DNA from: Clostridia bacterium
Lineage (GTDB): Bacteria; Bacillota; Clostridia; Christensenellales; Pumilibacteraceae
DNA length: 64,000 nt
Reading direction: 5' to 3'
NCBI GenBank assembly: GCA_017500845.1
Contig: JAFVXY010000007.1
Span: 62,001-126,000, forward strand
Below are positions 55,031-63,880 of this stretch, piece by piece (the first letter of the stretch is position 1; each line of letters opens with the position of its first letter). A program made the position numbers and the translations under genes. The notes beneath the pieces were generated by a model. It did not search any database, was not told where the DNA came from, and saw only the letters and a program-made list of their open reading frames with translations.

Positions 55031-55058
55031 AAAAGGCGAGAAATTTTCTCGCCTTTTT
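55031..55058 (-). terminator. Terminator of the FxLYD protein gene
   Basis: Hairpin AAAAGGCGAGAAA / TTTTCTCGCCTTTTT, 88 nt after the stop. Same GGCGAGA/TCTCGCC stem as at 53081. Confidence 0.75.
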
Positions 55059-55146
55059 GCCTTACTTAAAGACCTCTCTTATTTTTTTAATTATCAGAAA
55101 ATTTGTCATTAATCTTTACAAAATTCTATCCAAGAGAAATATAGCG

Positions 55147-55929
55147 TTAATAACAAATGACCGTAATATCCGTTGATTTCCATGAAACTGGTCTATTAGT
55201 AGTGCTTATTCCCGAGGCTGAATAAATCCAAGTTTCTCCTGCTCCAAGACCAGATTGATTATCTATGGCTGTTCCCACAACATTTCCTGCACTATCATAA
55301 AGCGTAAAAGTAATACTTACATAATCCATAGTTTTTTTTGAAGTATTTTTTGTGGAACCCGTAATAGTAACGTAATAATAACCGAAACTTTCTTCCACGC
55401 TCATACTTGATTGCATTACAGGTTTTAATTGGCTACTTGTCGGAGAGCTAACACCAGCAGGTAGCAATATCCATAAAAACAAGCAAAAGGCAACGATAAA
55501 AGATATTATACCTAAAATAACACCTGTTTGCTTCTTTGTAGTTGAATGATCGATTCCTACATTGTGAGTGATGTTTGGCGTAGATTCTTGCTCAAAAAAG
55601 TTGTTTTGAGCATCAGCAGTCTTTACTATTTTAGCCAAAGAATTTAAAGCTATAATATGATAACTTGCGTTTAAAGCTAAATTATGTATATTCTTTTCTC
55701 CTAAATCAACAACTTGCAAATCATCGATAGTTAACCCGCTATGAATTATATTTAATTTACCTTTACATTTTTCACACATACAAGTGGTACTATTAGAGCT
55801 CCAGCCTGTTTTATGATTTAAAAGCCAATGCGGATATTCGCCACAAAAAGGACATTTCGGCAATTTTTCATCAAATTCTTTTTGCAATAATCCACCACCA
55901 AAAAAACCTTCAAAACGTTTAAACTCCAT
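55147..55929 (-). CDS. Zinc-ribbon, single-pass membrane protein with extracellular FxLYD-like domain
   Basis: 260 residues from ATG 55929 (AAGGAGAA before it). Residues 1-60: zinc-binding pairs C-P-F-C-G-E-Y and C-M-C-E-K-C, so an N-terminal cytoplasmic zinc ribbon. Middle: polar stretch. One transmembrane helix near residues 140-160 (G-V-I-L-G-I-I-S-F-I-V-A-F-C-L-F-L). C-terminal outside domain with V-T-I-T-G-S-T-K-N-T, Y-V-S-I-T-F-T-L-Y-D-S-A-G-N-V-V-G and G-L-G-A-G-E-T-W, the FxLYD type of beta domain. No catalytic motif is seen. AT-rich. Preceded by a structured leader with a terminator (55951-56162). Whether it serves the OLD nuclease is not known. Confidence 0.82.
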   Translation of the reverse strand: MEFKRFEGFFGGGLLQKEFDEKLPKCPFCGEYPHWLLNHKTGWSSNSTTCMCEKCKGKLNIIHSGLTIDDLQVVDLGEKNIHNLALNASYHIIALNSLAKIVKTADAQNNFFEQESTPNITHNVGIDHSTTKKQTGVILGIISFIVAFCLFLWILLPAGVSSPTSSQLKPVMQSSMSVEESFGYYYVTITGSTKNTSKKTMDYVSITFTLYDSAGNVVGTAIDNQSGLGAGETWIYSASGISTTNRPVSWKSTDITVICY

Positions 55930-55950
55930 ATAATTGTTCTCCTTAAAGTG

Positions 55951-55979
55951 AAAAAGTGCGACAACCGAAGTCGTTGCAC
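55951..55979 (-). terminator. Terminator with UUCG loop between the leader RNA and the FxLYD gene
   Basis: Minus strand stem GTGCAACGAC / GTTGTCGCAC (one mismatch, one G-U), loop TTCG closed by C-G, then five T. It ends 9 nt before the ribosome site. Confidence 0.88.
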
Positions 55980-56162
55980 GAAAAACGCAAACTCCGATTG
56001 TTGTCACACAAACTTAATCAGAAGAGAAAAGCGTTTCTACATTCTAACTGCAGGAATTTGCATTTTTACCAAATTCTAAAGTTAGAATGCGAAAAAAAGG
56101 TATAATTATCCCTTAAAATAAAAAAGAAACAATTTCACCTCTGATTATTAAGTTTGTGTGAC
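55951..56162 (-). ncRNA. Second stem-closed structured leader RNA
   Basis: On the minus strand transcription should begin at 56162. The first 22 bases (56162-56141, GTCACACAAACTTAAT...) pair with 56024-56003 (ATTAAGTTTGTGTGAC end). The stem continues through AGAGG/CTCTT and GTTTC/GAAAC (56130-56126 with 56037-56033). The tip is a second hairpin of about 20 pairs, CATTCTAACT...AGTTAGAATG (56089-56070 with 56060-56040). After the closing stem comes an open stretch and then the UUCG terminator. Total about 212 nt; the stem-closed part is 160 nt, a size and shape like 6S RNA, but I see no proof of that identity. Confidence 0.6.
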
Positions 56163-56168
56163 AAATAC

Positions 56169-56197
56169 AGTATAGCACTATTTTACAAGAAAGTCAA
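56169..56197 (-). promoter_or_regulatory. Promoter of the second structured leader
   Basis: Minus strand TTGACT (56197-56192), 17 nt, TATACT (56174-56169), with TGC before the -10 (extended). A second TTGACC lies 20 nt further upstream. 56198-56318 holds nothing else I can name. Confidence 0.82.
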
Positions 56198-56318
56198 TAA
56201 AAATTGCAACAGGTCAATAAAATATAAATTAAGAAAGTAACACCCAAGCAAACGGAAGTATTGTTCGATTTTAGTCCGATAAGGAAACAACAACTTTAAG
56301 ATAATTCGGAGCGATAAA

Positions 56319-56350
56319 AAGGTTCGGATTTGTTACCTTCATCCGCACCA
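56319..56350 (+). pseudogene. tRNA-Leu-like 3' fragment (island edge)
   Basis: Reads as a T-arm and acceptor 3' side: AAAGG-TTCGGATTTGTTA-CCTTC, then ATCCGC-ACCA. The matching 5' acceptor GCGGAT is absent upstream and the T loop is too long, so it is a remnant. A terminator hairpin follows directly, as after real tRNA genes. Compare TCAACCGCACCAA at the end of tRNA-Leu (52967) with TCATCCGCACCAA here. An inverted 17-nt piece of the tRNA-Leu T-arm (TGACAGGACTTGAACCT) lies at 56393-56409. Confidence 0.55.
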
Positions 56351-56388
56351 AGAAAAAAGAACAAACATCAAGTTTGTTCTTTTTTCTT
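56350..56388 (+). terminator. Terminator after the tRNA fragment
   Basis: Seventeen-pair stem AAGAAAAAAGAACAAAC / GTTTGTTCTTTTTTCTT. Confidence 0.85.
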
Positions 56389-56494
56389 TTGCTGACAGGA
56401 CTTGAACCTTAAGAAGGCGTGGTATAAATTTTTCTGTATGTATAAAAAATACTAAAAATGTTTGACAAATCATAATAAATTTCGACATTTATGC

Positions 56495-56523
56495 TTGACT
56501 TATTGCACACAAGGGTATATACT
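56495..56523 (+). promoter_or_regulatory. Promoter of the antiporter gene
   Basis: TTGACT (56495-56500), 17 nt, TATACT (56518-56523). A TTGACA 33 nt upstream has no partner. Confidence 0.82.
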
Positions 56524-56563
56524 TTGTTGGTTGTAATATAAAACATAAAGAGGAGAGGAAATT

Positions 56564-57883
56564 ATGTTATTACATTCGTGGGATGCAACGCTTGTTTGCC
56601 TTGCTATCGCATTGATTGCAGGACTCGTTTTATCGAGAATTGTTAAGCTAATCAAGCTTCCCGCAGTTACAGGTTACCTGATTGCAGGTGTTTTGGTTGG
56701 TCCTTATTGCTTGGGCGCACTTGGTTCGCTTGCAGGCGTTAACGGCTTGGGCTTTGTTTCAAGCGATGCCGTTTCGTCCTTTAGCATCATTTGCGAGGTT
56801 GCGCTTGGCTTCATCGCTTTCTCGATTGGTACGGAGTTCCGTCTTGAGGAAATTAAGCACATAGGTAAGAAAGCAGTGGTTATTGCAATTGTACAAGCAC
56901 TTATGGCTACGCTTTTTGTTGACGTTGCGCTTATTCTTATGCACCTTGCAATGCCCGATAAGCTTCCTATTGCTGCGGCAATCGTTTTGGGCGCTGTTGC
57001 AACCGCAACTGCACCGGCGGCTACCCTTATGGTAGTAAGACAGTACAAGGCGCGCGGTCCTGTTACCGATATGCTTTTGCCCGTAGTTGCGCTTGATGAT
57101 GCAATCGGCCTTGTGGTTTTCTCCATTTCGTTCGGTATTGCAAAAACCATCAGCAGTGGCGATCTTGACGTTATTTCGGTAATCTTAAATCCGCTTCTTG
57201 AGGTTATTATCTCGGTAGGTGTTGGCTCGTTGCTTGGATATTTGTTCAACCTTATCGAAAAGTGCTTTAAGTCCAACTCCAAAAGATTGGCGCTTGCAAT
57301 CACATTTGTGTTGTTTGCGGTAGCTGTTTCCTCGGTTGAAATAGAAATTGGCAAGGTAACCATCGGCTTCTCGTCCTTGCTTGTTTGCATGATGCTTGGT
57401 ACGTTGTTCTGCAACTGCTGCAAGGAGTACGAAGAGATTATGGAAAAGACCGACAAATGGACGTCGCCGCTTCTTATTTTGTTCTTCGTTATTTCGGGCG
57501 CAGAGCTTGAGCTTAGCGTATTTACAGATTGGATGATAGTTCTTGTGGGCATTGTTTACGTTATTATTCGTGCGGCGGGTAAGTACGTAGGTGCAAATGT
57601 AAGTGCAGGGTTAATGAAGTGCGATCCCATGATAAAGAAATATCTTGGTATTACGCTCTTCCCGCAGGCAGGCGTTGCGCTTGGTATGTCGCTTACCGTT
57701 ATTGCAGACGGTACGCTTGGTGCAAGCGGCGAGCTTGTTCGTAACATTACGCTTTTCGCAGTTCTTATCTACGAGCTTGTTGGTCCGCTTCTTACAAAGA
57801 TGTCGCTTACTAAAGCCGGCGAAATCGTGCCGAAGGACGTATATGCGGCTCAGCAGGCTTCTGCCGACGATGACGACGAATAG
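56564..57883 (+). CDS. Cation:proton antiporter, CPA2 (Kef/NapA-like) family
   Basis: 439 residues, about 12-13 transmembrane helices and no RCK domain. Start: G-L-V-L-S-R-I-V-K-L-I-K-L-P-A-V-T-G-Y-L-I-A-G-V-L-V-G-P. Ion-binding region A-L-D-D-A-I-G-L-V-V-F near residue 185 (the DD pair typical of electrogenic CPA2). C-terminal tail short and acidic (A-D-D-D-D-E). Exchanges Na+ or K+ for H+. GAGGAGAGG ribosome site before the ATG. Followed by a terminator. Confidence 0.9.
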   Translation: MLLHSWDATLVCLAIALIAGLVLSRIVKLIKLPAVTGYLIAGVLVGPYCLGALGSLAGVNGLGFVSSDAVSSFSIICEVALGFIAFSIGTEFRLEEIKHIGKKAVVIAIVQALMATLFVDVALILMHLAMPDKLPIAAAIVLGAVATATAPAATLMVVRQYKARGPVTDMLLPVVALDDAIGLVVFSISFGIAKTISSGDLDVISVILNPLLEVIISVGVGSLLGYLFNLIEKCFKSNSKRLALAITFVLFAVAVSSVEIEIGKVTIGFSSLLVCMMLGTLFCNCCKEYEEIMEKTDKWTSPLLILFFVISGAELELSVFTDWMIVLVGIVYVIIRAAGKYVGANVSAGLMKCDPMIKKYLGITLFPQAGVALGMSLTVIADGTLGASGELVRNITLFAVLIYELVGPLLTKMSLTKAGEIVPKDVYAAQQASADDDDE

Positions 57884-57916
57884 TTCATTCACAAAAACAA
57901 ACTAATTTAGTACATT

Positions 57917-57948
57917 AAGGGACTTTTTGAAAGATAAAAGTCCTTTTT
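57917..57948 (+). terminator. Terminator after the antiporter gene
   Basis: Stem GGACTTTT / AAAAGTCC then five T. Confidence 0.85.
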
Positions 57949-57951
57949 GTA

Positions 57952-57980
57952 TTGACTTTTTGGATACGTGATGGTATAAT
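57952..57980 (+). promoter_or_regulatory. Promoter placing the start at the ATG of the next gene
   Basis: TTGACT (57952-57957), 17 nt, TATAAT (57975-57980). Start expected at 57987 = ATG. Confidence 0.85.
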
Positions 57981-57986
57981 GCTGTT

Positions 57987-58334
57987 ATGAATGATAAGCT
58001 TAAAAGAATAGTGGCGATAATTTCGCTTGTACTTATTGGTATTTTTACGGTAACGCTTGTAATGTATCTTATAGATAAGAATATGTTCAACGGCGGTATC
58101 GGTGGCATTGCCCTTTGGTCGGGTGCCTTCGGGCTTTTGCTTGCGGCAGTTTTGTGGGTAGCTCGCGCTTTTCCCGCACAAGAGGTTAAGGATGAGGAGC
58201 GCGCACGTCTTTACGATGAAGCGGCAAAAATGGACGAGGACGCTCAGGATCAGAATGAGCAAGAGCAGGGCGAGGAAGCGGATGAAGATTTGCCCAAGGA
58301 AGAACAGCCCGGCACGAGCGAAAACAACGATTAG
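57987..58334 (+). CDS. Small two-helix membrane protein, probably leaderless
   Basis: 115 residues. Two transmembrane helices (about 7-28 and 40-62), then a highly acidic tail rich in E, D and Q (E-D-A-Q-D-Q-N-E-Q-E-Q-G-E-E-A-D-E). No ribosome site. Its stop overlaps the stop of the opposite gene by 4 nt. Family unknown. Confidence 0.75.
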   Translation: MNDKLKRIVAIISLVLIGIFTVTLVMYLIDKNMFNGGIGGIALWSGAFGLLLAAVLWVARAFPAQEVKDEERARLYDEAAKMDEDAQDQNEQEQGEEADEDLPKEEQPGTSENND

Positions 58335-59056
58335 TTGCCCTTAACCTCGCACAGAATAGATAGTGTGATATTGATTGCGGCAAATATTATGCAAAGTAAT
58401 GCATATGGTGAAAACGATGCCGTGATCAGCAAAATAAGCGCAGCAGTAAGATAGCCCTTGATTTTAGACTTTTTCAGCGCCGCTTTTGTAAGATGTATTT
58501 TCTTTTTGGGACGCTGTTGGATTTGCGGTACGATACCGTATTTTTCCAATAATTCGTACGTTTGCTTTTTGTTTGCAATTGCAACTGGAATGCCCGAAAA
58601 AAGGTGCAAATTCTTTTCGATTTCCGCGCTATGCTCCGAGCAAAGCACAAGCAGTTTCTTACTTTTAGTAAATGCAAGATTGTATGCTTGGTTAAGTGCT
58701 TCAAGCGGCAGTTTGCCATAAAAATACGGGTATATAACGGTGTTTTTTGTGACAACAGCACTTTGCTCGACTATGCCGTCTACGGCTTTTGCTAAGGAAT
58801 CAAGCAGTGTGCCGCGATGCAAAACCAGAAGCTCGCCCATTGCCTCGTCGATTTGTCTGTTTCTTTGCTTGGATATGTTCTTTTTGTCGTAATAGCTACG
58901 CAAAAGCAAGGTTGCAAGCATGGTGATAGCGGTAGCAAGGAGAATTATAAGAAACAGTTCCTTTATTGAGTACCTTATGCAGATGGCGGCAAGAAGCCAA
59001 ATAGCCGCCGCGCGCAAAAGCTCGTCTACAGCGATAGCAAGTTTAGATTTTTCCAT
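58331..59056 (-). CDS. Membrane protein of unknown function
   Basis: 241 residues from ATG 59056. Two N-terminal helices (about 13-52) and two C-terminal helices (about 197-238) surround a soluble part of about 140 residues with L-L-V-L-H-R-G-T-L-L-D-S, V-I-Y-P-Y-F-Y-G and K-K-L-L-V-L-C-S-E-H-S. A basic patch P-K-K-K-I-H-L-T-K-A-A-L-K-K precedes the third helix. No known domain by eye. TATAAT (59068-59063) lies exactly 7 nt before the ATG, with no ribosome site. Confidence 0.75.
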   Translation of the reverse strand: MEKSKLAIAVDELLRAAAIWLLAAICIRYSIKELFLIILLATAITMLATLLLRSYYDKKNISKQRNRQIDEAMGELLVLHRGTLLDSLAKAVDGIVEQSAVVTKNTVIYPYFYGKLPLEALNQAYNLAFTKSKKLLVLCSEHSAEIEKNLHLFSGIPVAIANKKQTYELLEKYGIVPQIQQRPKKKIHLTKAALKKSKIKGYLTAALILLITASFSPYALLCIIFAAINITLSILCEVKGN

Positions 59057-59092
59057 AATAAAATTATAGCCACGGTGTAAAAAAATAAACGA

Positions 59093-60067
59093 ATGAACAC
59101 ACAAATTTTGCAATTTAATACGGATAATTTAAGGCTTGCCGCCAAAGAAATTTTGGACGGTGGTATTGTGGCGTTCCCCACCGAAACGGTTTACGGCTTG
59201 GGCGCAAACGCGCTTAATCCCGATGCAGTAAAAAAGATTTATATTGCAAAGGGTAGACCAAGCGATAATCCGCTTATATGTCACATCTCGGACAAGTCGC
59301 AAATCGAAAAATTTGCGTATCTTACGCCGTTTGCAGAAAAGATTATTGACGCATTTATGCCCGGACCTATCACGGTTATTTTGCAAAAAAAGCCCATAGT
59401 GCCCGATATCGTTACGGGCGGATTGCAGACGGTTGGTATACGAATGCCTGCGCATAAGGGTGCGCTCAGCTTTATAAAGGCCTGCGGTGTGCCTATCTGT
59501 GCTCCAAGTGCAAATACAAGCACAAAGCCCAGCCCGACGGCGGCTACTCACGTTTTTGACGACCTTAACGGAAAAATTAAGTATATCTTAGACGGCGGTA
59601 GATGCGGTGTAGGACTGGAATCCACCATTGTGGACTGCGTAAACGGAACGCTTCTTCGTCAGGGCGGAGTACCCAAAGAGGACATTGAGCGCATCGTTGG
59701 CACGCTTAATCCGCCGCCCCAAAGCGATATTCCTCTTTGCCCGGGCATGAAGTACAAGCATTACAGTCCCAATGCGGAGGTTTTGCTTGCTATCCCCACG
59801 GCAGATATGCGTAGTCGAATTGCCGCAGAATATGACAAAAGGCAGGGTAAGACTATAATTCTTACGCTTGGCGGCAGTTATGGTAATAGAAACGTTTGTA
59901 GCGTAGGTAGCACGGTAGAGGAGTATGCTTACAATTTATTCGATTGCTTCAGGCGTTTGGACGACGAAGGCTACGAGTGTATTATTTGCGAGGGTGTAGA
60001 CGGTAGTGGCGTTGGTGCCGCACTTATGAATAGACTAAACAAGGCAAGCGGCGGCTTTGTTTTATAG
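59093..60067 (+). CDS. sua5: L-threonylcarbamoyladenylate synthase (Sua5 type)
   Basis: 324 residues. YrdC-like domain to about residue 200: I-V-A-F-P-T-E-T-V-Y-G-L-G-A-N-A, K-G-R-P-S-D-N-P-L-I-C-H, P-G-P-I-T-V-I-L, A-P-S-A-N-T-S-T-K-P-S-P-T; then the C-terminal Sua5 domain after P-G-M-K-Y-K-H-Y-S-P. Makes threonylcarbamoyl-AMP for t6A37 of tRNA. No ribosome site; the ATG is 36 nt from the divergent ATG at 59056. Starts the conserved sua5-ywlE-rpiB cluster. Confidence 0.94.
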   Translation: MNTQILQFNTDNLRLAAKEILDGGIVAFPTETVYGLGANALNPDAVKKIYIAKGRPSDNPLICHISDKSQIEKFAYLTPFAEKIIDAFMPGPITVILQKKPIVPDIVTGGLQTVGIRMPAHKGALSFIKACGVPICAPSANTSTKPSPTAATHVFDDLNGKIKYILDGGRCGVGLESTIVDCVNGTLLRQGGVPKEDIERIVGTLNPPPQSDIPLCPGMKYKHYSPNAEVLLAIPTADMRSRIAAEYDKRQGKTIILTLGGSYGNRNVCSVGSTVEEYAYNLFDCFRRLDDEGYECIICEGVDGSGVGAALMNRLNKASGGFVL

Positions 60068-60076
60068 GAGGGCAGT

Positions 60077-60568
60077 ATGGCAGAGCGTAAAAAGACGGTA
60101 AAAAGAAAGATTTTGTTTGTATGTACGGGCAACACGTGTAGGTCGCCCATGGCACAGTTTTTGCTGAAAGAGCGTTTGAGAAAGTTGCGTAAGGCAAGCA
60201 AGTTCGAGGTAACGTCGGCAGGATTGTCCGTTTACGAAACAGATATGATGCCCGAAGCAAAAAAAGCACTTGCCGAGCAAAATGTTAAGATTTCTCCGTT
60301 TAAGCCCACTCAACTCACCTACGAGGCTGTCGATAATGCTGACCTTATCGTTTGCATGACGGACAGACACCGAATGGCAATTGTTACCATAGTGGAGAAC
60401 GTAGAGAGCAAGGTGTTTTCGGCATCGCAATTCACCGGCGAGGAAATCATGGACCCGTACGGAATGGGACAAATGGCTTACGAGGACGTTATCTCTCAGC
60501 TTGGCAGATTGATAGATGCCATTTTGGATAAGGAACTAAAAGAGCTTAATGCCAAAAAAGAAAACTGA
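60077..60568 (+). CDS. ywlE: Protein-arginine phosphatase (YwlE type)
   Basis: 163 residues, low-molecular-weight phosphatase fold. P-loop C16-T-G-N-T20-C-R-S-P-M-A. The threonine T20 inside the loop is the residue that in YwlE selects phospho-arginine (tyrosine phosphatases have I there). General-acid D is in I-M-D-P-Y-G. Basic N-terminus E-R-K-K-T-V-K-R-K. AGGAGGGC ribosome site 60066-60073. It removes McsB-made marks from proteins bound for ClpCP; McsB is not in the window. Confidence 0.9.
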   Translation: MAERKKTVKRKILFVCTGNTCRSPMAQFLLKERLRKLRKASKFEVTSAGLSVYETDMMPEAKKALAEQNVKISPFKPTQLTYEAVDNADLIVCMTDRHRMAIVTIVENVESKVFSASQFTGEEIMDPYGMGQMAYEDVISQLGRLIDAILDKELKELNAKKEN

Positions 60569-60615
60569 TTTTGGCTTCAAGTTATAAAGATTAGTACAAA
60601 ATTTAGGAGGAAATT

Positions 60616-61065
60616 ATGATAGCAATAGGTTGTGATCACGCTGCGGTAAAATTAAAGAATACCATCAAAGAGCATCTTATCGCACACGGAATGGAGGTTG
60701 AGGATTTTGGTTGCTTCAGCGACGCATCGGTAGATTATCCCGATTATGCGCTTAAAGTAGCCGAGGCAGTAGCAGAGCAAAAATGCGACAAGGGTATTTT
60801 GATTTGCGGTACCGGTATCGGAATGTCGATGGCGGCAAACAAGGTTAAGGGTGTGCGTTGCGCACATTGCTCGGATACCTTTAGTGCAAAGGCAACCCGT
60901 CAGCATAACGATGCCAACGTGCTTGCACTTGGCGAGAGAGTAGTGGGAGTAGGTCTTGCTCTCGAAATCGTTGATTGTTTTGTTAACACGCCGTTCTCCA
61001 ACGACGAAAGACACATTAGACGTATTAACAAGATAAACGACATCGAAAGTAAGTATTTCAAATAG
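60616..61065 (+). CDS. rpiB: Ribose-5-phosphate isomerase B
   Basis: 149 residues. Starts I-A-I-G-C-D-H-A-A-V; C-G-T-G-I-G-M-S-M-A-A-N-K near residue 66 carries the catalytic cysteine; R-C-A-H-C-S-D-T-F-S-A-K and N-D-A-N-V-L-A-L-G-E-R follow. Interconverts ribose-5-P and ribulose-5-P. AGGAGG at 60605-60610. Same position as ywlF in Bacillus. Confidence 0.95.
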   Translation: MIAIGCDHAAVKLKNTIKEHLIAHGMEVEDFGCFSDASVDYPDYALKVAEAVAEQKCDKGILICGTGIGMSMAANKVKGVRCAHCSDTFSAKATRQHNDANVLALGERVVGVGLALEIVDCFVNTPFSNDERHIRRINKINDIESKYFK

Positions 61066-61091
61066 ACGTATAGCCGTTTTTGCGACAAAAC

Positions 61092-61126
61092 AAAAAAAGA
61101 TGGAGAATTTCTTCTCCATCTTTTTT
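61092..61126. terminator. Shared terminator of rpiB and groEL
   Basis: Stem AAAAAAAGATGGAGAA / TTCTCCATCTTTTTT, loop TTTC, symmetrical. Confidence 0.9.
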
Positions 61127-61157
61127 GTATGTCTTTTTTGCTTTATAAGCGGAAATC

Positions 61158-62801
<1,644 letters not shown>

Positions 62802-62812
62802 CTATAGCCTCC

Positions 62813-63097
62813 TTATTCGATAATAGCGAGAACGTCACTTTGACGAATGATAGTAACTTCTCTGCCGTCAATTTTGAATTCGCTGCCTGCGTACTTCGAG
62901 TACAAAACCTTGTCGCCAACCTTAAGCTGCATAACGATTTCAGTTCCGTCAACCATGCCGCCGGGGCCTACTGCAACCACGCGAGCCATCTGGGGCTTTT
63001 CCTGATCCTTGGCAAGAAGCACGATTCCGCTTTTGGTCGTTTCTTCGGCATTAACGGCTTCTATAACCACTCTGTCAAATAAAGGTTTAATTTCCAT
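62813..63097 (-). CDS. groES: Co-chaperonin GroES
   Basis: 94 residues. Starts M-E-I-K-P-L-F-D-R-V-V-I; mobile-loop segment T-K-S-G-I-V-L; V-G-P-G-G near 46; K-V-L-Y-S-K-Y-A-G. AGGAGGA ribosome site. The 150 nt upstream show no CIRCE inverted repeat (TTAGCACTC-N9-GAGTGCTAA), so HrcA control is not supported here. A possible weak promoter TTGGTA-17-TTTATA is on the minus strand. Confidence 0.96.
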   Translation of the reverse strand: MEIKPLFDRVVIEAVNAEETTKSGIVLLAKDQEKPQMARVVAVGPGGMVDGTEIVMQLKVGDKVLYSKYAGSEFKIDGREVTIIRQSDVLAIIE

Positions 63098-63253
63098 ATC
63101 TAACTATTCCTCCTGAATATTTTTTACAAATCAATATAAAAGACAAAATCAGCAAATTACCAATTTATGTCTATCCGCATAATATTTTATTACAATAATA
63201 GTGGCAAGTCAAGCAAAAACTCCATAATTTGCGACGATTTTTGGGTAAATTTG

Positions 63254-63282
63254 TTGCATATAACGATTAAATCTGTTATAAT
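63254..63282 (+). promoter_or_regulatory. Promoter of the dCMP deaminase gene
   Basis: TTGCAT (63254-63259), 17 nt, TATAAT (63277-63282) with extended TGT. Start near 63289. Confidence 0.82.
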
Positions 63283-63322
63283 AGCTAAAGCAATAAAAAT
63301 AGGATTTATCGAGGTGTTTGAC

Positions 63323-63784
63323 ATGGAAGAGAACTTGAAAAAGTGGGATAAAAGATTTATAGAAATGGCGGAGCTGGTAGCTTCGTGGTCCAGCTGTTAT
63401 CAGGAAAATAGACAGGTAGGCGCGGTTATTGTAAAGAACAAGCGTGTTATGACCACCGGATACAACGGTGCAAGCAGTGGTATCGAAAGCTGTAAAGAGC
63501 GCGGCTCGTGCCTTAGGCGTGAACTTAATATTCCAAGCGGCACCCGTCATGAGCTTTGCTTTGCAACGCACGCCGAGCAAAACGCAATTATTCAAGCGGC
63601 AAGGCTGGGTATTTGCATAGACGAGGGTACACTTTATTGCACGCATCAGCCGTGTGTTATCTGTGCTAAAATGATTATCAATGCAGGAATCAAGAGGATA
63701 GTGTATAAATACGGTTATCCCGACGATTTCGCACTCAAGCTTCTTACGGAGGCAAAGGTTGAGCTTGTAAAATACGAGGAGTAG
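63323..63784 (+). CDS. dCMP deaminase (ComEB-like)
   Basis: 153 residues from ATG 63323 (GAGGTG at 63311-63316). The frame is open upstream, but only the inner ATG lies after the promoter. Zinc site H83-A-E85 and P-C111-V-I-C114. Converts dCMP to dUMP for dTMP synthesis. An extra cysteine group C-K-E-R-G-S-C-L-R-R near 57-65 is typical of clostridial and ComEB forms. Confidence 0.92.
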   Translation: MEENLKKWDKRFIEMAELVASWSSCYQENRQVGAVIVKNKRVMTTGYNGASSGIESCKERGSCLRRELNIPSGTRHELCFATHAEQNAIIQAARLGICIDEGTLYCTHQPCVICAKMIINAGIKRIVYKYGYPDDFALKLLTEAKVELVKYEE

Positions 63785-63841
63785 TTTTGCTATGGCCGTA
63801 GCTTAAACTTTATATTATATAAAAACTATATTACGATTATG

Positions 63842-63875
63842 ACAGTCGAGGCTTATTAACCTCGGCTGTTTTTTT
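63842..63875 (+). terminator. Terminator after dCMP deaminase
   Basis: Stem ACAGTCGAGG / CCTCGGCTGT (one G-U), then seven T. Confidence 0.9.
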
Positions 63876-63880
63876 GCGTG

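Noticed and set aside
55951..56197. MITE or IS remnant (inverted repeats)
   Set aside because: No target-site duplication is visible and the inverted repeat begins exactly at the predicted transcription start, which fits an RNA better. Not fully excluded.
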